Shown here in pieces: positions 33,548-40,977 of a stretch of DNA of 64,000 nucleotides. Positions within the stretch are counted from its first letter, which is position 1. The number at the start of each line of letters is the position of its first letter. Source of the DNA: Ruminococcus albus AD2013 (GTDB taxonomy: Bacteria > Bacillota > Clostridia > Oscillospirales > Ruminococcaceae); contig NZ_JAGS01000001.1 of NCBI RefSeq assembly GCF_000526775.1, forward strand, positions 2,976,001 to 3,040,000, in the 5' to 3' direction. Made by a program: the position numbers and the translations under genes. Under the pieces are notes generated by a model. That model saw nothing but the letters and a program-made list of their open reading frames with translations, did not search any database and was not told the origin of the DNA.

Positions 33548-34066
33548 TTAGTCGATCTGCATGATCGGGATGCGCTCCTCGATGTAGGTTTGCAGTTTTG
33601 CGAACTCGCTGTTTTCAAATTGTTCCGGCAGATATGTGGGGTTCATGGCTATCTTGTCCTGATCCAGATCGAGTTTTCGGTAATAGACATATTCATTTTT
33701 ATTGATATCGGTTATTTTAAGTATCTCACCATACCAGTTTTGTTCGCCGCGCTGTTTTGCCTTTCTGAATTCGTGCTCTAAACGTATACTCTCAATATCG
33801 GAATATCTTATAACGGTTTTCTTAAAAAGCACCTTGATATTCAGTGCGTTTTCGTCTGCAAAAATCTCTACAGGCAAATTTTTTAACAGTATATAGCAGG
33901 CGAGCACTATGACAGGATACATTATAATAACAACCGGTTTAAGCACGGATGATACTTCGTTATTTAGCGAGATTGTTAAACCTGCACCAAGAACAAGTGG
34001 TATAAACGCTAATAATAGGGTGATGATCGGAAGTAAATTGCTTCTGAAATTATAGTTGATTTTCAT
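33548..34066 (-). CDS. Paralogue array gene 3: two-helix PH-like membrane protein
   Basis: About 172 residues starting MKINYNFRSNLLPII. Two helices are followed by IFADENALNIKVLFKKTVIR, YSDIESIRLEHEFRKAKQ, RGEQNWYGEILKITDINKN and a C-terminal FENSEFAKLQTYIEERIPIM. It is closely related to array gene 1. A 13-residue longer frame exists, but GGAGG with an 8-base gap marks the ATG at 34066. It carries the shared hairpin leader (34065-34118). Confidence 0.82.
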   Translation of the reverse strand: MKINYNFRSNLLPIITLLLAFIPLVLGAGLTISLNNEVSSVLKPVVIIMYPVIVLACYILLKNLPVEIFADENALNIKVLFKKTVIRYSDIESIRLEHEFRKAKQRGEQNWYGEILKITDINKNEYVYYRKLDLDQDKIAMNPTYLPEQFENSEFAKLQTYIEERIPIMQID

Positions 34067-34118
34067 TTTGTTATCCTCCTTCATGGTGTTTATATCTGTC
34101 ACCATGTATGTTTTGTCA
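34065..34118 (-). repeat. Array leader repeat, copy 3 (before array gene 3)
   Basis: A roughly 54-bp block with the inverted repeat CATGGTG (34082-34088) and CACCATG (34100-34106), 11-base loop, next to the GGAGG of array gene 3. It begins in the 3' end of array gene 2 with ACAAAACATACATGG, a near copy of the trmL gene end. Confidence 0.88.
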
Positions 34119-34640
34119 GCTTTTCTTTTTTATGTCTTCTATGTATATTTTCAGCCGTGAAAAAGGGCTGTATGTCGTGTCATCGGGGGACACGATCTCG
34201 GAATTGTTCGACATTGTAATAGTTTTTTGCGATGGTTCTGATTTGCAGGCGAATGAGTGATCGCCGTTTTCACAGTGGAAAGTCAGTATCTCGATAAAAT
34301 ACGTGTGTCTGACTGTTCTGTTACCTTCGTCTTTCTTGTATATTCTTTTTTCGAGTCGCAGATCTATGCTTTTTATGGAAGAATACGCTATCTTCTTTCC
34401 GAAAAATCTTCTGAATGTGACAGCTGTCTCATCGGCTGTAAAGTGCATAGGGACTAAGAGGCGTGCGAGCCAGCAGATCAGCGCGGAACCCGCTATAGAA
34501 GTTAATATCCAGAATGTTCGGGGTTCAAGATCGCTGTGTTTTATTATTGAAAAGCATAGCAGTATTATACCGCCAAATAATAATATACCGTCCAGGGTAC
34601 CGATCTCTTTGACGGATTCATATTCGTATTTTTCTTTCAT
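34116..34640 (-). CDS. Paralogue array gene 2: two-helix PH-like membrane protein
   Basis: About 174 residues starting MKEKYEYESVKEIGTL. Two helices are followed by FTADETAVTFRRFFGKKIAY, YSSIKSIDLRLEKRIYKKD, a GDHSFACKSEP strand and the terminal YSPFSRLKIYIEDIKKKS. It pairs with array gene 6. The ATG at 34640 follows GGAGG. A 6-residue longer start inside the leader hairpin is in frame. Confidence 0.82.
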   Translation of the reverse strand: MKEKYEYESVKEIGTLDGILLFGGIILLCFSIIKHSDLEPRTFWILTSIAGSALICWLARLLVPMHFTADETAVTFRRFFGKKIAYSSIKSIDLRLEKRIYKKDEGNRTVRHTYFIEILTFHCENGDHSFACKSEPSQKTITMSNNSEIVSPDDTTYSPFSRLKIYIEDIKKKS

Positions 34641-34701
34641 TTTGTTATCCTCCTTCATGGTGTATATATCTTATCTGTCACCATGTATATTTTGTAAGTT
34701 T
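34639..34701 (-). repeat. Array leader repeat, copy 2 (before array gene 2)
   Basis: Same block with CATGGTG and CACCATG separated by 16 bases. Its upstream edge (minus strand ACTTACAAAATATACATGG) is identical to the last codons of trmL but is read here in another frame as the end of array gene 1. Confidence 0.9.
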
Positions 34702-35252
34702 ATTCTTAGCCTTTTCTCAAATTTCATTTGTTCCTCGATGTAGCGTTTGAGACGTGAGAACTCGCTTTTTTCAAACTGTTTCTCCAGATATGCGGGGTTC
34801 TTGGCTACCTTGTTTTGATCAAGTTCGATTTTTTTGTGATATACATATTTCTTTTTGTTGATATCAGTTATTGTCAGTATCTCATTGTAAAAATCATCTT
34901 CGCCACGTATTTCTGCCTTTTTGAACTCGTGATCTAGACTTATACTTTCAATATCGGAATAGCTTATAATGGTTTCTCGAAAAGGCATCGTGACTGACAG
35001 CTCGTCTGAATCTGCGATCATCTCTACCGGTATTTTAATTTTACAGAAAATCACACTGGAGAGAATAAATATAACAAAGGTTAAAAGAAATAACATAGAC
35101 AATATTAGTTCTGATTTAGTGGGGCTTTTATTATATGGATTAGATGAAAACTTTAACATCATAGCTATTGTTGTCAATCCAACCATAACCATTAATTCCA
35201 CAAAAATAATAGTCGAAATTAAATTGCTCCTGTATTTATATTTGATTTTCAT
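34671..35252 (-). CDS. Paralogue array gene 1: two-helix PH-like membrane protein
   Basis: About 193 residues starting MKIKYKYRSNLISTI. The helices are near 11-33 and 53-75, then MIADSDELSVTMPFRETIIS, YSDIESISLDHEFKKAEI, RGEDDFYNEILTITDINKK and FEKSEFSRLKRYIEEQM. The last dozen residues (INLQNIHGDR region) come from the duplicated trmL-end sequence. The ATG at 35252 follows GGAGG. It is the first gene of the array after trmL. Confidence 0.82.
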   Translation of the reverse strand: MKIKYKYRSNLISTIIFVELMVMVGLTTIAMMLKFSSNPYNKSPTKSELILSMLFLLTFVIFILSSVIFCKIKIPVEMIADSDELSVTMPFRETIISYSDIESISLDHEFKKAEIRGEDDFYNEILTITDINKKKYVYHKKIELDQNKVAKNPAYLEKQFEKSEFSRLKRYIEEQMKFEKRLRINLQNIHGDR

Positions 35253-35310
35253 TTTGTTATCCTCCTTCATGGTGTTTATATCTTATTTGTCACCATGTAT
35301 ATTTTGTAAG
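35251..35310 (-). repeat. Array leader repeat, copy 1 (before array gene 1, overlapping the trmL end)
   Basis: The probable original of the block. The minus strand runs from the trmL codons for LTKYTW and its TGA through CATGGTG, a 16-base loop, CACCATG and the GGAGG of array gene 1. Confidence 0.88.
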
Positions 35311-35913
35311 TTTGCCTTCTCTGCCGAGGTCGGGGTAATCCCACTGGCGGAGTACCTCGTAGGTGGCTATTGCCACGGAGTTGGACAGGTTGAGACTTCT
35401 CAGTGTGTTGCGCATTGGTATGCGGACACATTCGTCGGGGTGGGCGTAGAGGAGTTCTTCGGGGAGACCTGCATCTTCTCTGCCGAATATTATGTATACG
35501 GGCTTGTCTTCGGGATAGCGGGCCTCGGAATGTACCTGCCTGCCTTTTGTGGTGAAGAAGAAGTATGCGCCGTCGTTCTTCTCAAAAAATTCTTCTATAC
35601 TATTATAATAGTATATATCCAGTTTGTCCCAGTAATCAAGACCTGCGCGTTTGAGTTTTTTGTCGTCTATCTCAAAGCCGAAAGGTCTTACCATGTGCAG
35701 TGCTGCGCCTGTTACGGCACAGGTGCGGGAGATATTGCCTGTGTTCTGGGGGATACGGGGTTCTACGAGGACTATGTTCAGTCGGTGAGTGCGGTCCTGC
35801 GAACTTTGCTGTTCTTTCTGGGGAAGCTGCTGTTCTTTATCACACAGGCTTTCCCGCCCCCCCGCCCGCAGGGAATACGACCTTGAACTGTCAAAAATTT
35901 CCACATTACTCAT
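35290..35913 (-). CDS. trmL: tRNA (cytidine/uridine-34 2'-O)-methyltransferase, TrmL-like
   Basis: A SPOUT methyltransferase that modifies the wobble base of leucine tRNAs. The core begins LNIVLVEPRIPQNTGNISRT and has YIIFGREDAGLPEELL and IPMRNTLRSLNLSNSVAIA, the knot that binds S-adenosylmethionine. The predicted 207 residues include about 44 extra N-terminal residues (Gln/Arg/Ser-rich) not seen in typical family members of about 155-160. The ATG overlaps the pdxK stop (ATGA), so this extended start is plausible, but an internal start cannot be ruled out. Confidence 0.9.
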   Translation of the reverse strand: MSNVEIFDSSRSYSLRAGGRESLCDKEQQLPQKEQQSSQDRTHRLNIVLVEPRIPQNTGNISRTCAVTGAALHMVRPFGFEIDDKKLKRAGLDYWDKLDIYYYNSIEEFFEKNDGAYFFFTTKGRQVHSEARYPEDKPVYIIFGREDAGLPEELLYAHPDECVRIPMRNTLRSLNLSNSVAIATYEVLRQWDYPDLGREGKLTKYTW

Positions 35914-36770
35914 AGCACAGAATACCCGTCAAGCTGCTGATAGCTTGTGAGCCAGGGCAGCTGGCTTTCAAGCATAAGACCCTCTGTCCAGGGCTGCTGG
36001 TAGCTGTATGTAACCTTGACATTCAGCTCGGCGAATGCTGTTGCGCGGTTCATGGCGATGGGGAGACTGTCGCCTTTAAGGAGCGAACCTATGAGTACGC
36101 TGGCGAATATATCACCCGTGCCCGAATAGTGCGCACCGCGGACGTAGTCGTTTCGTATCTTCCAGAAGCTGTTGGTATCCCTGTCGTATCCGATGGTATG
36201 CATACCGCCGCCTGCAAGGTTCACGCTGGTGATGACCACAGTGCGCTCACCCTGTCCCGACAGCCTTACCAGCCATGATTTTGCATCGCTGCTGCCAAGG
36301 GGCATTGATGGATATTCTTCACCGAGAAGTATAGCCGCTTCGGTGATGTTGGGGGTGATTATGTCAGCTACTTCAACAAGTTCACCCATGCGCTTGCAAA
36401 GTTCGCCTGTGTAGGTGGCGTAGCTTTTGCCGTCATCGCCCATAACGGGATCGACGACTTTAAGTGCATCGGGGTAAGCGGAGAAGAATTCAAGGCAGTG
36501 ATCTATCTGTTCGGCAGAAGCCAGGAAACCGCTGTATATGCAGTCAAAATGCGTGTTCATGCGCTTGTAGTGCTCCAGTGCGGGGTGAATGAAATCCGTG
36601 AGATCGCGGATAACGAATTCACTGTAACCTGTGTGTGCGGAAAGTACCGCCGTCGGCACAGGACAAACCTGCACACCCATTGCGGAAAGTGTTGGTATTA
36701 TAACTGTCAGCGAACATCTGCCAAGACCTGACAGATCCTGTATTGCGGCAACTCTTTTGCAGCCATTCAT
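35910..36770 (-). CDS. Pyridoxamine/pyridoxal kinase
   Basis: A 286-residue ribokinase-fold kinase that phosphorylates vitamin B6 vitamers. Motifs are VAAIQDLSGLGRCSLTVIIP, LSAHTGYSEF, VVDPVMGDDGK and the anion hole YSGTGDIFASVLIGSLLKGD with the catalytic Asp. It fits the PdxK/PdxY pyridoxamine kinase group common in Firmicutes. It is the first gene of the presumed transcript that continues through trmL and the paralogue array. Confidence 0.9.
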   Translation of the reverse strand: MNGCKRVAAIQDLSGLGRCSLTVIIPTLSAMGVQVCPVPTAVLSAHTGYSEFVIRDLTDFIHPALEHYKRMNTHFDCIYSGFLASAEQIDHCLEFFSAYPDALKVVDPVMGDDGKSYATYTGELCKRMGELVEVADIITPNITEAAILLGEEYPSMPLGSSDAKSWLVRLSGQGERTVVITSVNLAGGGMHTIGYDRDTNSFWKIRNDYVRGAHYSGTGDIFASVLIGSLLKGDSLPIAMNRATAFAELNVKVTYSYQQPWTEGLMLESQLPWLTSYQQLDGYSVL

Positions 36771-36807
36771 TTTACTGATCCCTCTTTATAAAAATATTAT
36801 TCAAATT

Positions 36808-36836
36808 ATTATAGCACGGTTTCAGCGATTTTGCAA
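36808..36836 (-). promoter_or_regulatory. Promoter of the pdxK-trmL-array transcript
   Basis: Minus-strand TTGCAA (36831-36836), 17-base spacer, TATAAT (36808-36813) preceded by TGC. Confidence 0.85.
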
Positions 36837-36882
36837 GAGGGGATAAAAAGTTAACAGTTGGTATACTTTGGTATGTGTTGGT

Positions 36883-37243
36883 ATGCTTTGGAAGGAGTTC
36901 GTAGATGCTGATGTATCTGTGAAAGGTAACAATGAGGTTTGTGTCGGTCAAACACACAGCGATAACTATTCCGCTGAAAACACCATAGAGATACACCATT
37001 CCAGATTAGATCTAAAATCGACCCAAAATTATGCGATGTGCTATAAAAATATCGTACTCGAAGACAGCTACATCGAGAACCCTGTGGGCGGATATACTGC
37101 CGCACACTATATCTGCACAAGCGAAAGCAACGACCGTTAAGATCAAAAAGATATTTTCCGGACCCAAAAAGGGCGATATAAGCGGCAACGGAAAGATCAC
37201 TATTTCAGACCTCACAAGGATCGCGGCACACGTAAAGGAATAA
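36883..37243 (+). pseudogene. Remnant of a dockerin-bearing secreted protein
   Basis: Two frames carry pieces of one protein. From about 36883 to 37140 one frame reads a beta-helix-like stretch (NTIEIHHSRLDLKS, NIVLEDSYIENPVGGY) and stops. The frame shifted by one base continues VKIKKIFSGPKKGDISGNGK and ITISDLTRIAAHVKE, a single degenerate dockerin repeat with poor calcium-binding residues. There is no good start, signal peptide or second dockerin repeat. This is a decayed 3' end, with a terminator still in place. The 36841-36890 stretch before it has TTGGTAT-like tandem words. Confidence 0.7.
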
Positions 37244-37257
37244 TATGCAGATACACA

Positions 37258-37285
37258 AGCCGAACCGCTATGGTTCGGCTTTTTG
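37258..37285 (+). terminator. Terminator after the dockerin remnant
   Basis: AAGCCGAACC and GGTTCGGCTT form a perfect 10-bp stem followed by TTT. Confidence 0.88.
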
Positions 37286-37445
37286 ATGCGCAATTATCGT
37301 GTCATCGTATTATGTTTTTAGCATTTTATGACTAGTTATTTGTTTAAAAGTAAAGTATACTGTTAAATAATATTACTATTGATTATCTGCAGACAAAATA
37401 TAGTGATAGGTATAATTAACTGAGAAAATGAAAGAGAGTGGTTTT

Positions 37446-38696
37446 ATGAAAATGAAAAGAGTTGCGACGGGTCTTTGTGCGCTTATGATGGTATTTGGCG
37501 GAGCTGTATGCCCTGCTGCCCCGATAGTTTCGAGTGTCGCTGTTACCGCAAGTGCGGCGACATACGGAGATTACGAATACATAGTATTCGGTGACAACAC
37601 CGTGGAGATAACTGCGTATAACGGCGGTGCGTCAAATCTGAGCGTGCCTTCTTCCATAGGCGGCAAGACTGTAGTCAGCATAGGCGAGGAAGCCTTTGAC
37701 GGCAATCATTCAATAATGAGTGTTACTCTGCCCTCCACGATAAAGAGCATAGGTACCTGTGCATTTTTCAATTGCGGCAATCTGAAGAGCATAAACCTGC
37801 CCAACGGTCTGAAGGAGATACAAAATGAGGCTTTCGAGAACTGTGTGTCACTGACTGCAATAGCTATGCCTAACAGTGTTACTTCACTGGGAAGCAATGC
37901 TTTCGGCGGATGTACAGCCCTCAGCAACCTCACGATAAGCAGCGGTCTTAAGGTGATACCAGACTATGCTTTTGACGAGTGCGCTTCACTCAGGACTGTT
38001 ACTGTGCCTTACGGCGTGAAAGAATTAGGTGTTCACGCATTTGCTAAGTGCAAGTCACTTGAAAGCATATCACTGCCTTCCACACTAACCAAGATAGGCG
38101 GAAACGCTTTTTACCTCTGTGCCAGATTAAAGGGCATTTCTCTGCCTGACGGCATCACCGAGATAGAATCCAATACTTTCATTGATTGTGTTGGTCTTGC
38201 AAGTGTAAAGTTCCCTTCAAAGCTGAAAGAGATAGGTCTCGACGCTTTCCTTGGATGCATAAGTCTTACTAACGTACAGTTCCCAAGCGGTCTGCAAACT
38301 ATTTGGTATGATGCTTTTTATGGCTGTACCGCTATGGGTACTGTAACTATCCCGAAGAGCGTTACAAAGATCAGTCCCGATGCGCTGGGATTTTATGATA
38401 ACGGCAAGATAAAGGGTTTCAAGATGAGAGTATACAAGGGTTCTGCGGCAGAGCAGTATGCAAAGGAGAACGGACTGTCTTATGAGGTGATAGCTTCAAC
38501 AAGTACTTCCAAGGGCGATATTAACGGTGACGGCAAGCTGAACGTGAGCGACCTGACAGCTTTAGCTGCCCACGTAAAGGGCAAAAGGCTCCTCAAAAAC
38601 ACCTCAAAGGCAGATGTTAACGGGGACGGAAAAGTTAATATCTCGGACGTTTCAAGTCTGGCTGCGGCTATCAAGGGCAAGAAAAAGCTCAAATAA
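37446..38696 (+). CDS. Secreted leucine-rich-repeat protein with C-terminal type I dockerin
   Basis: About 416 residues. The signal peptide begins MKMKRVATGLCALMMVFGGA and ends near SAAT. About ten BspA-type LRR_5 repeats follow, of the form AFxxCxSLxSITLPxxLxxI. A C-terminal dockerin has two calcium loops (GDINGDGKLNVSDLTALAAH and ADVNGDGKVNISDVSSLAAA). The dockerin should plug the protein into a cohesin on the cellulosome or cell surface; LRR_5 domains usually bind proteins or surfaces. A frame from 37428 exists, but the ATG at 37446 gives a normal signal peptide. Confidence 0.93.
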   Translation: MKMKRVATGLCALMMVFGGAVCPAAPIVSSVAVTASAATYGDYEYIVFGDNTVEITAYNGGASNLSVPSSIGGKTVVSIGEEAFDGNHSIMSVTLPSTIKSIGTCAFFNCGNLKSINLPNGLKEIQNEAFENCVSLTAIAMPNSVTSLGSNAFGGCTALSNLTISSGLKVIPDYAFDECASLRTVTVPYGVKELGVHAFAKCKSLESISLPSTLTKIGGNAFYLCARLKGISLPDGITEIESNTFIDCVGLASVKFPSKLKEIGLDAFLGCISLTNVQFPSGLQTIWYDAFYGCTAMGTVTIPKSVTKISPDALGFYDNGKIKGFKMRVYKGSAAEQYAKENGLSYEVIASTSTSKGDINGDGKLNVSDLTALAAHVKGKRLLKNTSKADVNGDGKVNISDVSSLAAAIKGKKKLK

Positions 38697-38722
38697 CACG
38701 TAAAACAGGATAATAAGCATGG

Positions 38723-38755
38723 ACCGGGCTGTCGGATAGACAGTCCGGTTTTTGT
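38723..38755 (+). terminator. Terminator of the LRR-dockerin gene
   Basis: ACCGGGCTGTC and GACAGTCCGGT pair (one bulged or mismatched base) around GGATA and are followed by TTTTT. Confidence 0.88.
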
Positions 38756-39008
38756 GTATTTAAATTTATGAAATTTGGACTAAATTAACACGATAATTTT
38801 GTGCATAACAGAGTTTGAAAATCTATTGTGATTTTACACAAAGATTTTTGGAAAATTATTGTGAATTGCAAATATGTAATCGATACAACAATGCAAAAAT
38901 TGCGAATGAATGACGCAAAATGCATAAAAATTGCGGTGGGCGATTGTGCAGTACGGCGAAAGCTGAATTATAGCTTAAATTTAAGGTTGCGTAAACGTTT
39001 TCTGCCGC
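38756..39008. other. AT-rich intergenic region before the ABC ATPase genes
   Basis: No gene. The region is rich in TTGTG and TTGCAAAA words and ends at the consensus promoter at 39009. I see no RNA family in it. The transcribed leader from about 39044 to 39244 is also non-coding. Confidence 0.4.
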
Positions 39009-39037
39009 TTGACAAATTGTCGGTTAATTGTTATAAT
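39009..39037 (+). promoter_or_regulatory. Promoter of the ABC ATPase pair
   Basis: TTGACA (39009-39014), 17-base spacer, TATAAT (39032-39037). It leaves a leader of about 200 bases. Confidence 0.9.
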
Positions 39038-39244
39038 AAATGATAGTAAAGTATGCCATTTTGGCTAATTTCGATAAATCGTGTGGCATAGTGCACTTCA
39101 CTTAACTAATATTTTTGAACACATTGTACAGCAAATACTGTATATTGTATGGATAAAAATTAATATATCACAAGATGTGAAAAATGCACAAATCAACAAT
39201 AATAATTGATCTGTACAAAAGCTGCGGAAGGGAGGGAGAGCCCC

Positions 39245-39922
39245 ATGGACGTAATACTCAGGACAGAGGAGCTTTACCGTGACTTCAAGATCGGCGATGG
39301 CAGTATAGTTTCTGCTTTGAAAAATGTCAATATCGAGATAGAAAAAGGCAAGCTTACCGTGCTGAGAGGACGCTCGGGAAGCGGCAAAACTACGCTGATA
39401 AATATCCTCGGGGCACTTGACCGACCTACCAAGGGCAGGGTGCTGTTCGATGGTAAGGATATCACAAGGCTTTCCGAGGGCGCAAGAGATAATTTGCGCA
39501 GGTACGATATGGCTTTCGTTTTCCAGTCGGTTGCGCTGATGTCGGGAATGACGGCGCTTGAAAATGTGAACTTCGGGCTCAGGCTTGCGAAATACCCTTA
39601 CGATAAGCGGGACGCACGTGCAAGAGAATGTCTTGCGGCGGTGGGGCTTGAAAAGAGAATGAGCCACAGACCCGGCGAGATGTCGGGCGGTGAACAGCAG
39701 AGAGTTGCGATAGCAAGGGCGATAGCCCACGAACCTCGGCTGATATTCGCTGATGAGCCCACGGCGGAACTTGATACCAATACTGCCCTGCATATAGTCA
39801 AGCTTTTCAAAGAGCTGGTGGCTAAGCAGAACATGACGATAATCATGACGACCCACGATCCAAGCATGATGGACGTGGCAGATAAGGTGTATACATTGGA
39901 GGACGGTGAGATAGTTGAGTGA
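39245..39922 (+). CDS. ABC transporter ATPase, MacB/LolD type (1)
   Basis: A 225-residue nucleotide-binding protein with Walker A GRSGSGKTTLIN, the signature MSGGEQQRVAIARAIAHEP, Walker B LIFADEPTAELD and an H-loop (MTTHDPS). Sequence style (ALDRPTKGRVLFDGKDIT, LENVNFGLRLAKYP) fits the MacB/LolD group that works with FtsX-type permeases. The longest frame starts at a TTG at 39206. The ATG at 39245 has GGGAGG about 9 bases upstream. No FtsX-like permease is encoded next to it. Confidence 0.9.
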   Translation: MDVILRTEELYRDFKIGDGSIVSALKNVNIEIEKGKLTVLRGRSGSGKTTLINILGALDRPTKGRVLFDGKDITRLSEGARDNLRRYDMAFVFQSVALMSGMTALENVNFGLRLAKYPYDKRDARARECLAAVGLEKRMSHRPGEMSGGEQQRVAIARAIAHEPRLIFADEPTAELDTNTALHIVKLFKELVAKQNMTIIMTTHDPSMMDVADKVYTLEDGEIVE

Positions 39923-40850
39923 TGATACTATTATAAAGTCAGCCGATGAGGAATACATGATCAGATGTGAGAATCTGGTAAAGATATATAAAACTTCCGA
40001 TGTGGAAGCGGTGGCATTGCAGGGGCTTGACCTGGATGTGAAAAAAGGTGAGCTTATGGCTATCGTGGGCAATTCGGGCAGCGGCAAATCTACGCTGCTG
40101 AATATGCTGGGGGGACTTGACAGACCCTCGGCGGGAAGCCTGACGGTAGACGGCAAGGATCTGCTGAAATTCACGGATAAGGACTACATGGAGTACAAGC
40201 GGGATACCGTGGGCTTCGTGTGGCAGAACAATGCGAGAAACCTTGTGCCTTACCTGACAGCGGTGCAGAATGTGGAACTTCCCATGCTGCTGAAAGGCAG
40301 AAAGGGCAGGCGTGAAAGAGCGCTGGAGCTTCTTAAAAAGGTAGGGCTGGAAAAGCGGAAAAACAGCAGGCTCGATCAGATGTCGGGCGGCGAACAGCAG
40401 AGAGTGGCTATAGCTATAGCTATGGCGAACGACCCGAAGCTGCTGCTGGCGGACGAACCTACGGGTTCGGTTGATACAAAGACCTCTGCGATGATACTTG
40501 ATATATTCAAGGAGCTGAACAGGAGCGAGGGAGTCACAGTTGTGATAGTGACCCATGACCTGAAGCTTGCAGACCATATCGACAGAGTTGTGGCGATAAG
40601 GGACGGCAGGACGAGCTCGGAGATAATAAGAAAAAAATCGTACAGGGAGGACCTTGACGAGATGGGCGAGGTCATCACGAAAGAGGAAGAAGCTTCACAT
40701 GAGGAGCTGGCTGTACTGGACAGGTCTGGCAGATTACAGCTTCCTAAGGATTATATGCAGTCGCTGGGAATAAAGGGCGGCGGCAAGGTCAGGGTGGAAC
40801 TTGACGAAGAACGGGGCGGGATAATTCTTTTCCCCTCGGAAGACAGTTAG
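39915..40850 (+). CDS. ABC transporter ATPase, MacB/LolD type, with AbrB-like C-terminal domain (2)
   Basis: A 311-residue protein. An ABC domain (about 15-235) has Walker A GNSGSGKSTLLN, signature MSGGEQQRVAIAIAMANDP and Walker B LLLADEPTGSVD. After a charged linker, about 45 residues (LDRSGRLQLPKDYMQSLGIK and RVELDEERGGIILFP) look like a SpoVT/AbrB swapped-hairpin domain. The first ATPase lacks this tail. The start is TTG at 39915, overlapping the previous stop; an ATG at 39957 close to GAGGA is the alternative. Confidence 0.87.
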   Translation: MSDDTIIKSADEEYMIRCENLVKIYKTSDVEAVALQGLDLDVKKGELMAIVGNSGSGKSTLLNMLGGLDRPSAGSLTVDGKDLLKFTDKDYMEYKRDTVGFVWQNNARNLVPYLTAVQNVELPMLLKGRKGRRERALELLKKVGLEKRKNSRLDQMSGGEQQRVAIAIAMANDPKLLLADEPTGSVDTKTSAMILDIFKELNRSEGVTVVIVTHDLKLADHIDRVVAIRDGRTSSEIIRKKSYREDLDEMGEVITKEEEASHEELAVLDRSGRLQLPKDYMQSLGIKGGGKVRVELDEERGGIILFPSEDS

Positions 40851-40977
40851 TATATTCGGTCTGATTTACAGACTAAGGATAGATGGGATCTCTTTACAGT
40901 TTAAATGACTATGCGTCGGTGCAGTGAGGATCTCAGGTTTTTTCACAGCATTATTTATAGAAAGGGTGGATCTAATA

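Noticed and set aside
36855..36890. Tandem TTGGTAT-like words considered as a CRISPR fragment
   Set aside because: Units are short, irregular and without spacers; no cas genes nearby.
39098..40174. 358-codon frame antisense to the ABC ATPases
   Set aside because: Shadow frame; the plus strand carries complete Walker and signature motifs.
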